From: Triatoma infestans
Taxonomy: Eukaryota > Arthropoda > Insecta > Hemiptera > Reduviidae
Assembly (NCBI GenBank): GCA_011037195.1
Contig: JAAEAF010000221.1
Location: forward strand, 186,001-250,000
DNA length: 64,000 nt
Reading direction: 5' to 3'
A program made the translations under genes and the position numbers. Shown in pieces: positions 46,901 to 56,600 of this stretch; positions within the stretch are counted from its first letter, which is position 1; each line of letters begins with the position of its first letter. The notes beneath the pieces were generated by a model, which did not search any database, was not told where the DNA came from, and saw only the letters and a list, made by a program, of their open reading frames with translations.

Positions 46901-49900
46901 GAGAGCCGGCAACAACAACTAGACAAGTGTTTATATTCACATTGGATAGGTGTGAAGAGGGGTGACCGCCCTCCTTACTCCTCTCTGGAAATACGAAACT
47001 ACACTACTCACATGCACCTTCATCTGTCAGAATGGAGTCTGGCTCAATGGAAGGGAAAACTTTTGTCTTTGTAAGCATTTTGCTTGATATTTGTAAACCT
47101 CGTCCGTGTGTTCATTGTTTAATGTAACTTGAATTGAAATCACAAAAAAATGTAATTTGTAATTTTATGCCCCCCCCCCCAATTTCACGTAAAGCACAGC
47201 TGAATATTTTTTTTCTCATAGTGGAATGAGAAAAAAAAGAAGATGCTGATCCAAATTTAAACATAAACACTATACAGAATTCAATATGGACTTTAAGAAT
47301 TTGTCTGGGGACCTTTACTCCTAACAATGCGTTATTGAGGGAGGCGCTAATATAAGAAGAAACTTACTTAGCTGCACGTATTCTCACAGATCCTACCCGT
47401 ATTTTTATAACAGCCATTGTTGTTGTGGATTAGTAGAATGAAGCCCAGAATCCTTACTTTAAAATTCTGGCAAGAGACTTTAATTCCAATTATGGTGACA
47501 ATTTTCTGTGCTCTGTCGCAGTTCACTTCATCCTTAGAGTGAGCTGATTTACTACCTTACTTTAACTTTGGCCTTTAACTTTAACAAGACATTAAATGCT
47601 CATATTATATCCTCACTGATTTTTATAAATATGATATCCAGCTCCTCAACTCGATAAACAGTGTTCAATGCCTTGACATATTACATTCCAAATTGCCAAA
47701 TGCATACTTCCATGTACAGATTGCTCCAAAGATGCCAAAGGAGCGCAGTCTATAATCCACAAAATAAGACCATTAAAATGTACAAACTACACTGTCCTGC
47801 CGTTATACAACAGAACTATTAGCAGTTAAGAAATGCTAGAGCCCATTCAGAACTAACATTCAAGGGTAATGATAACCTCTAGGACTTTATCCGTCGTAGC
47901 GAATTTCTTTTTTGTCGATTCTGACCGGTTTCGGATTCTCATCATCAATCGGTAAGAGTATGGTTCAACAAGTGTTAGAGATTTGACGTCAACTTTTAGG
48001 TTTCTGTCCCACACCACTCTGATTGATAAGAATCCTAAATCGGACAGAAAACCAATAAAAAGAAGGAACGCTACGGATAGATAAATCCCACTCATCTATA
48101 ACTTTTATTTTTAAGATCTTTTCCAAGAAAATGGATTTTGTTTTGATATCAGGGTGGGTAACTGTGTAACAATTAAGTTTTCTTCTAAAATATTAAATGA
48201 GTAAAATTTACAGTCTACTGCCTACATAATATTTAGTTACATTAAATGCTTTGCTCCAAGAATTCCAAGTTTGAAGAAAATCAGTTATAACCGGCAGTGC
48301 AAAGTTATAGAATTTGGTTTCTGTATTTTCTTGCAAACAGGGGTCACAAATTTGGAATATGGTAACTTTATAGATTGCGCTATATAAACCTATCACTTTT
48401 TAATTTCTCTTACTTTGAGCAAGAGGTATTGCGAACGTGTCAAATTTTCGCAGTGAGTGTTCACTGGAAATGCTTGTGTTGAGTACTCTGAGTACCAAAA
48501 AAACTATTTTTTAGCAAATGTGTGTGTGTATGTGTATGTTTAACAAAGCTCAAACATGTTATTCCGTTTTGGTACTAAGGTTTCGGACAAAATCCATCAA
48601 CCAGAAATGCGCTTTACTGATTTTTTTTTTTTTAGTTTTTCGCGATTTTCTCGAAACTACTACAATGATTTTTTTTTTAACTTCATATATTATCTACTCA
48701 CAATATTTTATTAAAAGAGATTAAGATGATACAACAGCGACGGGCTGAAGGAAAGCAGCGGTGGATGCTGCTAGACGAACCCATTACGCCTATGGCTACT
48801 AGAAGAGAAGCTGTGTCATGTTTTCGCATGTTAACAGGGCATGATTACTTCCATCGTCATTTAAACAAGATTGGGATGGGGGACAACACCATTTGTTTCT
48901 TGTGCAACTATGGAGAGATGGATGGTCGGCACTTGCCAGTATGTCCCATTGACGGGTATCATCATGAACGACGACGACGTCAGAACAAACAGTAATATCC
49001 AACCTATATATTTAGATAATGCCATTGTGACAAAACTTTATTAAGCTGCCTGGAGCCGTATGGTTTAGTTGCTACCGGCTGGGCGGAAAAAAAAACTTAA
49101 AACCTTTAGCCCGGGAAAATTGATATTTGGGAGGTTCTGAGGTAACAGTAACGTTATGCTTACCCCTAAATTACCACTTCAGTAAAATGTATGATTTAAC
49201 CATCTGTATAATATTAATATAAATTACAGGTATTCCTAGAATTCCAAATTTGAAGAAAATCGGTTAACTGGAAATGCGACTTTGCGCTATAGGTTTTGAA
49301 TTTTTTTTTTTTTAAATTTTCTCGAAAACGGCTACAACGATTTTCTTGAAACTTGGAATGCTCGCTGTCCAGATAAAACGGCCCACTTTTTTTGCAAACA
49401 TTTTTCCGAAAAATTGATTTTAGGGGGAATTAGGGGAAACTGTGAATATGGGGTCCCTTAAATTAGCCTTTCAAGTTCTGCTGGAGCGCAGACCTACAAT
49501 GCCGTCACATTTCAGGTAAACCTTATACCCTAAAAACCAAGTACAATCTCCATCATTTGATAATTTAAGGGAAAGTAGACATTGGATAGAAATTCCAGGT
49601 TTGAAGTAAATTTCTCAAGTAGAACTGTAATAATTTTTAAGGTATCGTTTAATGTACGCTTCCATCACGCGGTGGGGATTTAAGGGAACTAAATAAACAT
49701 TTATCAAACAATTGAAACTTTTATGAAAATGTATTAGTCAAATTATGAGGCTATTGACGTGTGATTGTTTCATTCCAGATTTTTCAATTATATCTGTAAA
49801 TATTGTTACAAAACTAAACATTGTTATAATTGTTTTGAATGTTTTGTTATTATAATTGTTACAGATGAAGCTCGATCTCAGAAAAAAGGTGTGCTAGTAC

Positions 49901-52900
49901 ATTGTGTGGCCGGAGTTTCCAGATCGGTGACCATTACTTTGGCTTATCTAATGGCCCGTTTGTGTTTCTCTATGAATGATGCTTTCTGTTGGGTACGGCA
50001 AAGGAAACCAAATATTGCACCGAATTTTCATTTCATGGATGAATTGGCGAGGTAGGTAAAATTATATTTAAAAGATTTGTTCTATTTTTTTTTTTTTTTT
50101 TTGAAAATTTACAACTGCTGATACGCTTGCGTAACCAGCAACAAGTAAATGAGATGACTCACAATGACGGTATAAGAGAAATCAACCAGTGGCGACACTC
50201 CACACTTTTCGCTGCGCACACTTATAAGAAATCAAGAGGCCACTGCTGCCTCAGTCTTCGAGGAGAGTTATCTGGAATGGATACTGAGGAAAGTTTATGA
50301 ACTAATGGATTGTTGAAGGTTATATGTGCTTAGGACAGGATCGGGATGTGTGTGTTCTAAATTAGATTCAGTTATTATTTATTATAATCGATAATGATTC
50401 GGTTTAGAGAGTAATACTGTAATAGTTGAGAAGATTACTGCAGAGAGCTTTTTCTCTCTTCTTTTTTTAGTTTATAATTTGTTTAATGCATCTTCAGCGC
50501 AGTTAAATATTGTCTGTTAAATAAGGAAAGATAAACATAATAAAATCACATAATTGATTAAACAGTTTTCTACTGGATATTGAATATTAAGCAATTTTTT
50601 CTTCGAGGATCTTGACGTTCCTGCGTGACATAATGCGTTGATGAGTTTATTGCAACAGAAACATGTTTTATAAGCAGTCAGTGTTCCGAATACAAGTGGG
50701 GATGCCCAACGCTATTGTCCGTAAAGCATTAATTGGAGTGTGGGGAGCTACAGCTAGTAGCGGACAGTGGTTACGGAAGTTAGAAGTAGGAGACGCACAG
50801 ATGACCCCCCCCCCCCTATATTGTCTGGCAGACTTTGTCCAAGTGTTGAATGATATCAGAAAATATGCTAAATTAATTTGAAGATTAGTGTAACACCTTT
50901 TTTTTTTAAGGTGTAAACTTTATTTATCTTACTGATGGTAAGAGGAAGTAATGCGATCGGTCAAATTTTCAATTGAGTATTCACCGGAAAAAACATGTTT
51001 TGAGTCGAGTCCGAAAAAGTTGTTTTTTAGAAATTGATGTGGGTGTCTGTGTGCACGCGAGGCCAAAATAACTCAAAAACGAAAAATCGTAATAGGTTCA
51101 AACTTGTTAATTCATTTTAACTTCTATTAAGGGGCTATGTACGTTGAAGGCGCTGAATGCATCTATCTTCACTTCCAGGTGGGTTCTAGAATGTTCTAAA
51201 AGACTGGAAGAGCTTTCTTTAAGGATGTGCTTCTTGTCTGGATAACAGCTAATATGGGAATTTTTGGGAATGAGGGGATGGATAGGCCTTTCATTGGTCC
51301 CGAGCTTGCTGTTGGTGTCTTTAGGCAAGCTTACAGTCATGGATAGATTCATAGCATTCTTCCCTATGGATGAGCTTAGTGGGTGTCGGCAGTGTGAGAT
51401 GCTCCTTGGGGACCCGGACATGGTTATAAGTGAGATGTTGCTGTGTCTTTCACGACGGATCTCCCTCAGGCATCTGGTTGGATCCCTTACTGGGCATTGT
51501 GGTTTAAGGAGTTACTCTACGTAATGGAACTCATTCCAGACTCCTTTGGTAGAGTCTGTGAGACTGAGGAAGAAACACCCATCCATCTTATGACGCTTGG
51601 GTTGTGAGGAAATTCGGTTCAGGATCTTTGGTCGGAACAGGATGTTTGTGGAAGAGCTCAGGCCCTATTTCCCTTTAAGGTTATGGTTCGATTTGTTCGG
51701 ACTGCGGTGCATCTTAGATGAGTTAGATCCGGATTTGGATTTTTATTTTCTAAATCGGATTTGTTGTTTTTCTTGGGGTAGCTATATGGATCCAGTAGGG
51801 CTTTGGATAGGTAGGGTTGTCCCTCCACACAGACGAATGATAATAATAAGGGACTAAGTAAGATTTGGGTGCCCGCAAGGGGTCTCTGTTCCATGCAGTT
51901 ACTTCGGGAGTAACCCTACGGATTAACAGCTCAGTATTCCATGCACTTCGTCAGATCAGTACACAATACACTTAAGCTGCATACACTACACTTTACAGAC
52001 AAGGACAAACACAGTACACAAACTAGGGTCTCCGTCCATAGTTAATTGGCGCAAGCCAAGGGTGAAGAAAAGGATTAGCTCAGTGGTTGCGCGCTGGACT
52101 AGCAACGCGGAGGTTCCAGCTTCGAATCCAGGATGCTGCTCTTAGATTTTCTCTTCCTAGGAGCCTCTACAGCTCACTGTCCGGTGATGTGCTGCAGTGT
52201 TGCCTATAGCTAGAGAATCCTGCTCGGAGGCCGGCAGTGCACTGAGAAGGCTGAATATATCTTTCAGGTTGCAGTGCAATAATCCCCTAAAAAAAAAAAA
52301 AAGCGGAAGAACCATTTTATTGAATCATTTTTTTTAGTTTATTTAAAACATGCTTTACAATTGGCTTCCAACGACCTATTTAAAGAGCTATAACTTTTAT
52401 TTGAAAAACGTTTCCTTTAAACGCCATTTCTGTATATTCTACAACCCTACCCATCATCTGTGTAATATTAATGAGAAAAGTGTAGCCAAAATTCCGAGTT
52501 TGAAGAAAATCGGTTGACTGGGAAGTGCGACTTCATTAAAGTGTTTTTCTTTGTTAGTTTTCTCGATAAAGATGTTAATGAATTACTTTGAACTTAGTAA
52601 ACTACGATTGGGGGGAGGGGGATGTTCTAGGAAACTGGAAGTTCTCGCGCTTCCCTCAATTGTCTTTTTTGTTAACGTTTTGCCGGCGATACATATAATA
52701 TTAAGGTCAATTAGAATTAGTAACTATTTCATGTTTGAAGGAAATTTGTCAGTTATAAGTGTGTACGTAAATTGTAATCAGAGAAAGTCGTGTGAGTGCT
52801 TTTCAATTTTGATCAACAGTTACTGTAGATGAGTTTTAGCACCAAATGGGGCTGGTCTCATCTTCTTCCTTTGAGACAACCATCTTTTTGGCTGCCTTCT

Positions 52901-53690
52901 TAGCTCCAGGATCATTCTAACATAAGCAGCTCTCCGTAAGGGAAAGTGGATCGTCCCTGCTGCTATGCCAGCCTAAAGGTGCGAATGTATTATGTCAAGG
53001 AAGGGATTAGCTCCGTGGTTAGCGCACTGGACTCCCCTGCGGAGGACCCAGGTTCGAATCCAGCTGTGCTGCACTTAGATTTTTTCTTCCTAGAAGCCCC
53101 TACAGCTCACTGTCCGGTGATGGTCAATGTTGTCTGTAACGGGAGAAACTGTTCGGAGGCCGGCAGTGCACTGAGAAGGCTCCGGGCCCCAATAACCATA
53201 GATGTTGACGCGCCTTAAATTAAAAAAAAAGTATTATGTCACTACTACCACCACCACCACCACCAGTACATTCACTACAGTTATACACATTTTACACTCC
53301 TACTGAGGACTTATACAAACACTAACATCCAAGGGAAAAGTCACAGTAGATCTTTCGGCTGTTCGCAGATGATTTGGCTTTATAGTTGACTCCATCTTTA
53401 TATACAGCCATCAATATCAACTATACTTCTTCGGTTGTATAAAATTCTGAATATGCATGTTTCTTTTTTTATTGTTAAATAAGAAAAAATTAATTTATTT
53501 TTACAGGTTTGAACAGGATCTACAAAATTCTAAAGGAAGTGGTAGTAGCGGCAGTGTAACTTCCTCAGGTTCACAACAGCAGGCAGCGCCGCCTACTGAA
53601 GGTCAAACGTTTCTTTCGCCTGCCACTTTTGGTCGTTCACCAGATAGTGGTATAGAGTTCGATCGATGGGCGCCAAATACTGGCGACTGA
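37578..53690 (+). CDS. Mkp3: Mkp3, dual-specificity MAP kinase phosphatase (six coding exons)
   Basis: Joined exons 37578-37932, 38034-38133, 39853-40042, 41044-41179, 49865-50051 and 53507-53690 give 383 residues plus TGA, with matching phases and GT-AG borders. Residues 1-120 form a rhodanese-like domain with docking motif IMLRRL (R56, R57), which in this family binds ERK. Residues 190-325 are the phosphatase domain, with general acid D243 (IADHW), nucleophile C274 and R280 (HCVAGVSRS). Exon 6 is a Ser/Gly/Gln-rich tail ending [13 protein letters not shown]. The protein removes phosphate from Tyr and Thr of activated ERK in the cytoplasm and so limits RTK/Ras signalling. Length and domain order match the DUSP6/7/9 group. 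An alternative start at 37593 has a better Kozak context. Confidence 0.93.
38034..38133 (+). CDS. Mkp3: Mkp3 exon 2 (end of rhodanese-like domain, linker)
   Basis: The acceptor TTTCCAG follows a CTAAC branch-like sequence in a 101-bp intron. The exon encodes [18 protein letters not shown] and [13 protein letters not shown]. The GGF-F-A-P stretch is the usual end of the kinase-binding domain in this family. The donor is TTAAG|GTATGT. Confidence 0.9.
38134..39852 (+). other. Mkp3 intron 2
   Basis: This is a 1.7-kb AT-rich intron. Its only clear content is the inverted-twin small element at 39557-39712. Short open frames here show no family signature. Confidence 0.7.
39557..39712. mobile_element. 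Inverted-twin copy of the hammerhead-associated small element
   Basis: The left arm (39559-39605, minus) ATCAGAGACATTTTCCGTGG is the complement of the right arm (39634-39680, plus) AAAATGAAGCAGGCTACCAC. The right arm continues to the family end CGGAACCAACCACCACAAC. Flanking ACTTAGAAATGT and ACTTCGAATGT may be a worn target duplication. The ribozyme-like core itself is deleted in this copy. Confidence 0.7.
39853..40042 (+). CDS. Mkp3: Mkp3 exon 3 (linker and start of phosphatase domain)
   Basis: The acceptor is TTGCCCAG. The exon encodes residues 153-215: a linker with [20 protein letters not shown], then the domain start [20 protein letters not shown] and KHNIK. The donor AAG|GTATTA falls between codons. 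The cysteine-rich, basic linker is not something I recognise from vertebrate relatives. Confidence 0.92.
40043..41043 (+). other. Mkp3 intron 3
   Basis: This is a 1.0-kb intron. A GC-richer patch at about 40630-40880 has an open minus-strand frame of 109 residues without any domain I recognise. It is more likely old inserted DNA than a gene. Confidence 0.6.
41044..41179 (+). CDS. Mkp3: Mkp3 exon 4 (general-acid segment)
   Basis: The acceptor is TTTTTCAG. The exon encodes [18 protein letters not shown] and [19 protein letters not shown]. The aspartate in IADHW is the general acid (residue 243). The donor is ATAG|GTAAGA in phase 1. Confidence 0.94.
41775..42240 (+). repeat. Dispersed repeat, short complete copy in Mkp3 intron 4
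   Basis: The copy begins ACTTTTTCTTGCTATTGG / AAGAGAAAGTAACTGTGCAG, contains one module (GGAAGTACCAATTGACTGAA) and ends AGAAGAGAAAGACGTGTGAG with TTTCACATCAGAG. At about 465 bp it is a single-module version. Confidence 0.7.
42750..42912 (+). mobile_element. Small element with hammerhead-like core
   Basis: This copy starts TTGCTCTTGCAAGTCTGTG and ends CCAACCACAACAAT. In between lies CTGATGA, then a GGGC/GCCC hairpin, GAAA, a palindromic ACCGGT and C. The related copy at 59817-59972 shares both ends. It is not tRNA-derived and has no coding capacity. Confidence 0.65.
42797..42834 (+). ncRNA. Hammerhead-ribozyme-like motif
   Basis: The order is CATT, CTGATGA, T, GGGC-GAAC-GCCC, GAAA, CCGGTC, GATG. 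This follows the type I hammerhead order: stem I (CATT with GATG), core CUGANGA, stem II, core GAAA, a very short palindromic stem III, and a cleavage site after GUC. One extra U between the first core and stem II departs from the consensus. Activity is untested. Confidence 0.5.
42955..43600 (-). repeat. Dispersed repeat copy, inverted, rearranged
   Basis: GCAATACTTTCTCTTCTAAT followed by AGAGAAAGTAAAAG is the complement of a 5' terminus next to a 3' terminus (AAATCTGGGTGAAACGTCAC). Module pieces in minus orientation follow at 43370-43520 (CACTTCCGG near 43487). A stretch at about 43020-43310 looks foreign to the family. Confidence 0.5.
43780..44591. repeat. Large inverted repeat, 271-bp arms, in Mkp3 intron 4
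   Basis: The left arm 43780-44050 and the right arm 44321-44591 are reverse complements with only scattered mismatches, separated by 270 bp. The arms contain the 5' start of the dispersed repeat plus unrelated flanking DNA (GGAAGATGCC, CTTATTTGG-free part near 43860). They therefore arose by inverted duplication of genomic sequence, not by two independent insertions. Confidence 0.85.
44640..45105 (+). repeat. Dispersed repeat family copy
   Basis: AAAATTCGGAGTTTGAAG with CTGTTGACCGGAACTGGA is a module start, and CAGTCAGAGAAAGTTTGTAG with TACACTAGATTTTC is a worn 3' end. Confidence 0.6.
45106..46380. repeat. Diverged dispersed-repeat fragments
   Basis: Partial module marks occur in both directions, for example GACACACTAGAAGTGCG near 45180 on +, and CACTTCTGGTTAATTC near 45975 and TTCGATTTTCTTCAAAAACG near 46220 on -. 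A small frame at 45680-45889 shows no family signature. Confidence 0.45.
46553..47072. other. GC-rich island in Mkp3 intron 4
   Basis: About 500 bp with clearly higher GC than the rest of the intron, including GGCGGCGGCGGTCGGG and GCGCCTCCCACGC. A 109-codon frame (46553-46882) is open on + and two frames are open on -, but none shows a domain. An ATG at 47032 is followed 39 bp later by a consensus donor TTT|GTAAGC (47071). It could be an alternative promoter/first exon, a non-coding exon or a worn mobile element; the sequence alone does not decide. Confidence 0.4.
47073..47600. other. Unassigned intronic sequence
   Basis: There is a C-run at 47171-47180 and AT-rich sequence otherwise. No supported feature was found. 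Confidence 0.35.
47600..47880 (+). pseudogene. Possible LINE RNase H remnant
   Basis: The frame around 47695-47830 reads [17 protein letters not shown]. It resembles the TDGSK start of LINE RNase H domains, followed by an AVIQQ-like stretch in a neighbouring frame. The match is short and worn. Confidence 0.35.
48405..48720 (+). repeat. Dispersed repeat family, 5' part
   Basis: CTCTTACTTTGAGCAAGAGG with TATTGCGAACGTGTCAAATT is the family start. TTTCGGACAAAATCCATCAA and TTTCTCGAAACTACTACAA follow. The copy is interrupted by a LINE tail at 48722 and resumes near 49090. Confidence 0.7.
48722..49088 (+). mobile_element. LINE 3'-end fragment
   Basis: The frame gives [20 protein letters not shown], then [20 protein letters not shown] and GRHLPVCP, the same C-terminal GHDY...C-x2-C...H-x4-C pattern as at 21287 and 36300. 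It ends in an A-run at about 49086-49094. It is 5'-truncated and inserted into a dispersed-repeat copy. Confidence 0.7.
49089..49785 (+). repeat. Dispersed repeat family, remainder of interrupted copy
   Basis: GAAAATTGATATTTGGGAGG, then a module (AAATTTGAAGAAAATCGGTT, AACTGGAAATGCGACTTTG, CTCGAAAACGGCTACAACGA) and the terminal GACGTGTGATTGTTTCATTCCAG. The copy ends about 80 bp before Mkp3 exon 5. Confidence 0.65.
49865..50051 (+). CDS. Mkp3: Mkp3 exon 5 (catalytic P-loop)
   Basis: The acceptor is TTGTTACAG. The exon encodes [19 protein letters not shown] (C274 nucleophile, R280 phosphate-binding), then [19 protein letters not shown] and the conserved [15 protein letters not shown]. The donor is GCGAG|GTAGGT. 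It lies after an 8.7-kb, repeat-filled intron. Confidence 0.94.
50052..50920 (+). other. First part of Mkp3 intron 5
   Basis: A T-run follows the donor (50083-50102). A less AT-rich part (50110-50290) and a small frame at 50663-50881 with a C-run (50805-50815) show no recognisable family. Confidence 0.4.
50921..51125 (+). repeat. Dispersed repeat family, 5' part
   Basis: TTATCTTACTGATGGTAAG and AGGAAGTAATGCGATCGGTC with TTCACCGGAAAAAACATG are the family start. CTCAAAAACGAAAAATCGTA follows before a LINE fragment takes over. Confidence 0.7.
51130..51870 (+). mobile_element. I-type LINE 3' fragment with TAA tail
   Basis: Broken frames show [16 protein letters not shown] (the last RNase H motif, HMGIxGNE-like), then an RxLTGH-like part and [16 protein letters not shown] (a cysteine-histidine segment). 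A 3' UTR-like stretch follows, ending in GAATGATAATAATAA. The 240-bp insertion at 3093-3332 is a truncated copy of the same family in the opposite orientation. An RNase H domain plus a TAA-repeat tail is typical of the I group; the clade is inferred. Confidence 0.65.
52066..52302 (+). mobile_element. tRNA-derived SINE in Mkp3 intron 5
   Basis: The copy has GGATTAGCTCAGTGGTTGCG (A box), a B box weakened to GCTTCGAATCC, the family body TCTTCCTAGGAGCC and an A-tail at 52289-52302. The central part is more diverged than in the copies at 8816 and 52998. Confidence 0.85.
52310..52812 (+). repeat. Dispersed repeat family, 3' portion
   Basis: Modules CCAAAATTCCGAGTTTGAAG and GGTTGACTGGGAAGTGCG are present, followed by a G-run (52610-52623), AATCAGAGAAAGTCGTGTGA and a worn terminus. 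It lies between two SINEs. Confidence 0.7.
52998..53230 (+). mobile_element. tRNA-derived SINE with 11-bp TSD
   Basis: Perfect direct repeats GTATTATGTCA at 52987-52997 and 53231-53241 bound the element. It has GGGATTAGCTCCGTGGTTAG, a B box AGGTTCGAATCC, the body CTCACTGTCCGGTGATGG and a short A-tail (53222-53230). It lies 270 bp upstream of Mkp3 exon 6 on the sense strand. Confidence 0.9.
53507..53690 (+). CDS. Mkp3: Mkp3 exon 6 (C-terminal tail)
   Basis: The acceptor is TTTTTACAG. The exon encodes FEQDL, which closes the last helix of the domain. A low-complexity part follows ([18 protein letters not shown]), then [18 protein letters not shown] and DRWAPNTGD, then TGA. The ending SPDSGI-FDRW is, as far as I recall, shared by insect Mkp3 proteins. 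Confidence 0.9.
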
Positions 53691-56600
53691 CCCAACGAGT
53701 CGTCAGATACTGAGCTGTCTCCTTTTTACAAGTTCTGAATTCATATATACATAGCTATATGTGTGTGTGTGTGTGCGTTTTTATATAAATATGTTTATCC
53801 TAAATGTTTTTGAGGTCCTCCAAAACGCACAAATCGTTTTTAAAAGAAACCCAGTGGGTTTTTGGGTTTTATATCTCAGAAAAATAAGAAAGCCTTACAA
53901 TAAAAAAAAATGGCTTAATTTTCCTGAGCTACCTCGACGTAGCTTTAAATCCCCCCTCTAGTTGTTGGTCCATTCTTGCTACCAAATTAAAGGTAAAGAA
54001 AGGCAATGCTATCAAATTAAGCAAAGAGGCATTATTGGTGGTAGGTAATAAACCATAGAGTTGATGGGTCGATCCCGGGATAGACCTCTAAGATCCTAAT
54101 TGTTGTTTCAAAGGTTCCAGTCGTCTTTGATGTGCGCACAAGTAGTTTGTGATGTATTCTGGGACAAATAACCAATATTTACATCTGCTGTGGTTGTTAC
54201 TGCGAGCAGTATGGGGGAAGTTATATGTCACCTTGAAAGGTAAATAGTTGGAAGAAGTTTTTCAAGAGAGCTACACACCATAATGGTTGTAGCAACATTT
54301 TAAATACACTGCCTGCATGTACTTCTAAGAAAATACCTTCAGACAGTCAGGTTTTTTTTGTTTTTCAGAAATACAATTTCTAGTTTTTCTGAGTTGTCCT
54401 CAGCAAATTTAGGTTCAGTCCTCTCGCTATTTTTTCCCCCTTATATAGAATAGAAATTGGAAAGTATATTTATTTTTGTTTTCTTCCATTGAAATAATGG
54501 AAAAGTTTTCTTCATCATTTCAAAACATACGTTTCACCCTTGAGTTATGCACTCTCTGAATTAAGTTCAGTATTTTGGTTGATTCAATTTGACTTGGGAA
54601 CACCAGATTTCCTTGGATATTTAAAATAACTAATAAATTTTAAACTTTCTCATTATAATAAATCGCTATTAAATTTAAACTTGTCCGCTTATCTCATTCG
54701 CTATATACATTAAACATTAACGTTGACGCTATTAAAATTATCACTCATTATTGCAAATTTGTTAAAAATCGATTTAAATAAATCATAGGATTGTATTTAA
54801 AATAAAATTCCTAAATCAGTGCCACCAAGGTAGCAGTAGAATATGCATGATGCATATAGCTCCATAAAACGGGGTCTGTTCTCGAAAAACGCTTTTAAAA
54901 GTAGGTTAACGACCCATCTTTGAAAAATATCTTTTTCAAAAAAAATTGTTGACTCCTAAATATAGATTTGATTTTTATTTATTTATTAATTAGAGTAATT
55001 ACTATTTTGAGCAAGCTTAAAACAAAAAAAAAAAAAACAACCTTAAATGATGTTTGCGTGCATTAACTCAAACAAATAGTATTAAGCATTTATTTGAAAG
55101 GCTAAATTATCATAAATTGAAAAACTAAAATTCTTGATAATATATTGGAAATTGTATTTGTTTAAAACAAATACAAGAAATTGTTTAAATTTTATAAATG
55201 ATGTTTAAGTCAGGAGATAGGCAATGACCAATCGTTGCTTTAGTGCACTATAATGTCATTCATATTTCATTTCTTTGCTTTAAGCCAATAGTATTCAATT
55301 ATTTATTAAATGACAATCTCATCTAAGTACAATCTAGTTTACAGCACACGTTATTGACAGTAAACCAACTTTTAGATTAGGTTATCGCCTTTTATTAAAA
55401 AAAGAAATTATTCCAATGAATTAATAATAGTAAAGAAATATTATTAAAATAATTTGGATCACGTAAATATGTTACACCCGTCAATGACATGGCAGATGTT
55501 TCCCCCCGGGGTTCACATATCTATAAATTGGTTTATAAGACGGCCACTTTTTTAAACTAATTAGTTGAAAAAAGAAAAGTTTTTTATTTTATTTAATACT
55601 TATACCTTTTTAAAAAGTATAAAGACATAAAATAGTTTTAATTTTTATCTTCTGGTTGCCTAATAGTGGGAAATTTGAATACGACATTGTTTATACATAC
55701 TTCTGTTGTTTTTTTAGACATCTTGCTTGAAATAATTGAAATTGTTGCGTGATTTTTTATTATTTACAAAGCAAAACTGGATACAAATGCACTTCAGTGT
55801 ATATTTAGTAATGCACACAGTGGGAAAACTGATAATTTTTAACGTAAAATAAGTTTTTGGGGGAAGCATCTGTTTGGTAAAAAGCGAACGAACATTTCCC
55901 ACATGAAAAAGCCCATGAACATTTTCTCATAGCAGGATAGTAGGGGGTGGTCGTATTCTACGCATGTTGCAACTGTCATATGACAGATACCAATTGATTT
56001 TTTTATATATATATATATTTTACGGGTCTTAGCCATCCATACCCCCCTGAACAGAAAAAAAAACGGACAAACTCGAAAATAAGTGGATCACTGTTCATTT
56101 TTCGCGCGCTGGCCAACCATAATTAAAATTCAACTCAAAGTTGAGGATACTCTTTTATAAAAATGCATTACTATTAGTCCCATAAAATGTAAATTTGCTC
56201 ATACTTACAGCTTTTCGTGTGCACCAAAAGAACAGATTGAAACTATTTTGTTGAAAAAAGGCATTTGTGTTGTCTCATATTTCTATTTCTTTCAATGAAA
56301 CATTTCAATAAATACCTTTTTTACTCTCTTTCACAATTATCTCTGTGCCATATAAATATTGTAACGCCCGCCGCGTTTCTACTTGCACTCTTTTAAAATT
56401 AAACTAATTACAACTCTTAAGTCTTTCAATTGAGTCATACTGTGTTACGAGAACAAGTATAAAATTAATGAATAAATGAATAAATAAATAAATAAAAATA
56501 TATTTGTGTATTATAATAATAAATATATATATACATATATTAGATTTGAGTATATATTTAAAACAAAAAACTATTGACTTGTTATAAATAAGAGTCAAAT

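Noticed and set aside
47032..47070. Alternative Mkp3 first coding exon
   Set aside because: Splicing from 47071 to exon 5 gives a frame that soon stops; kept only as a possible non-coding or unrelated exon.
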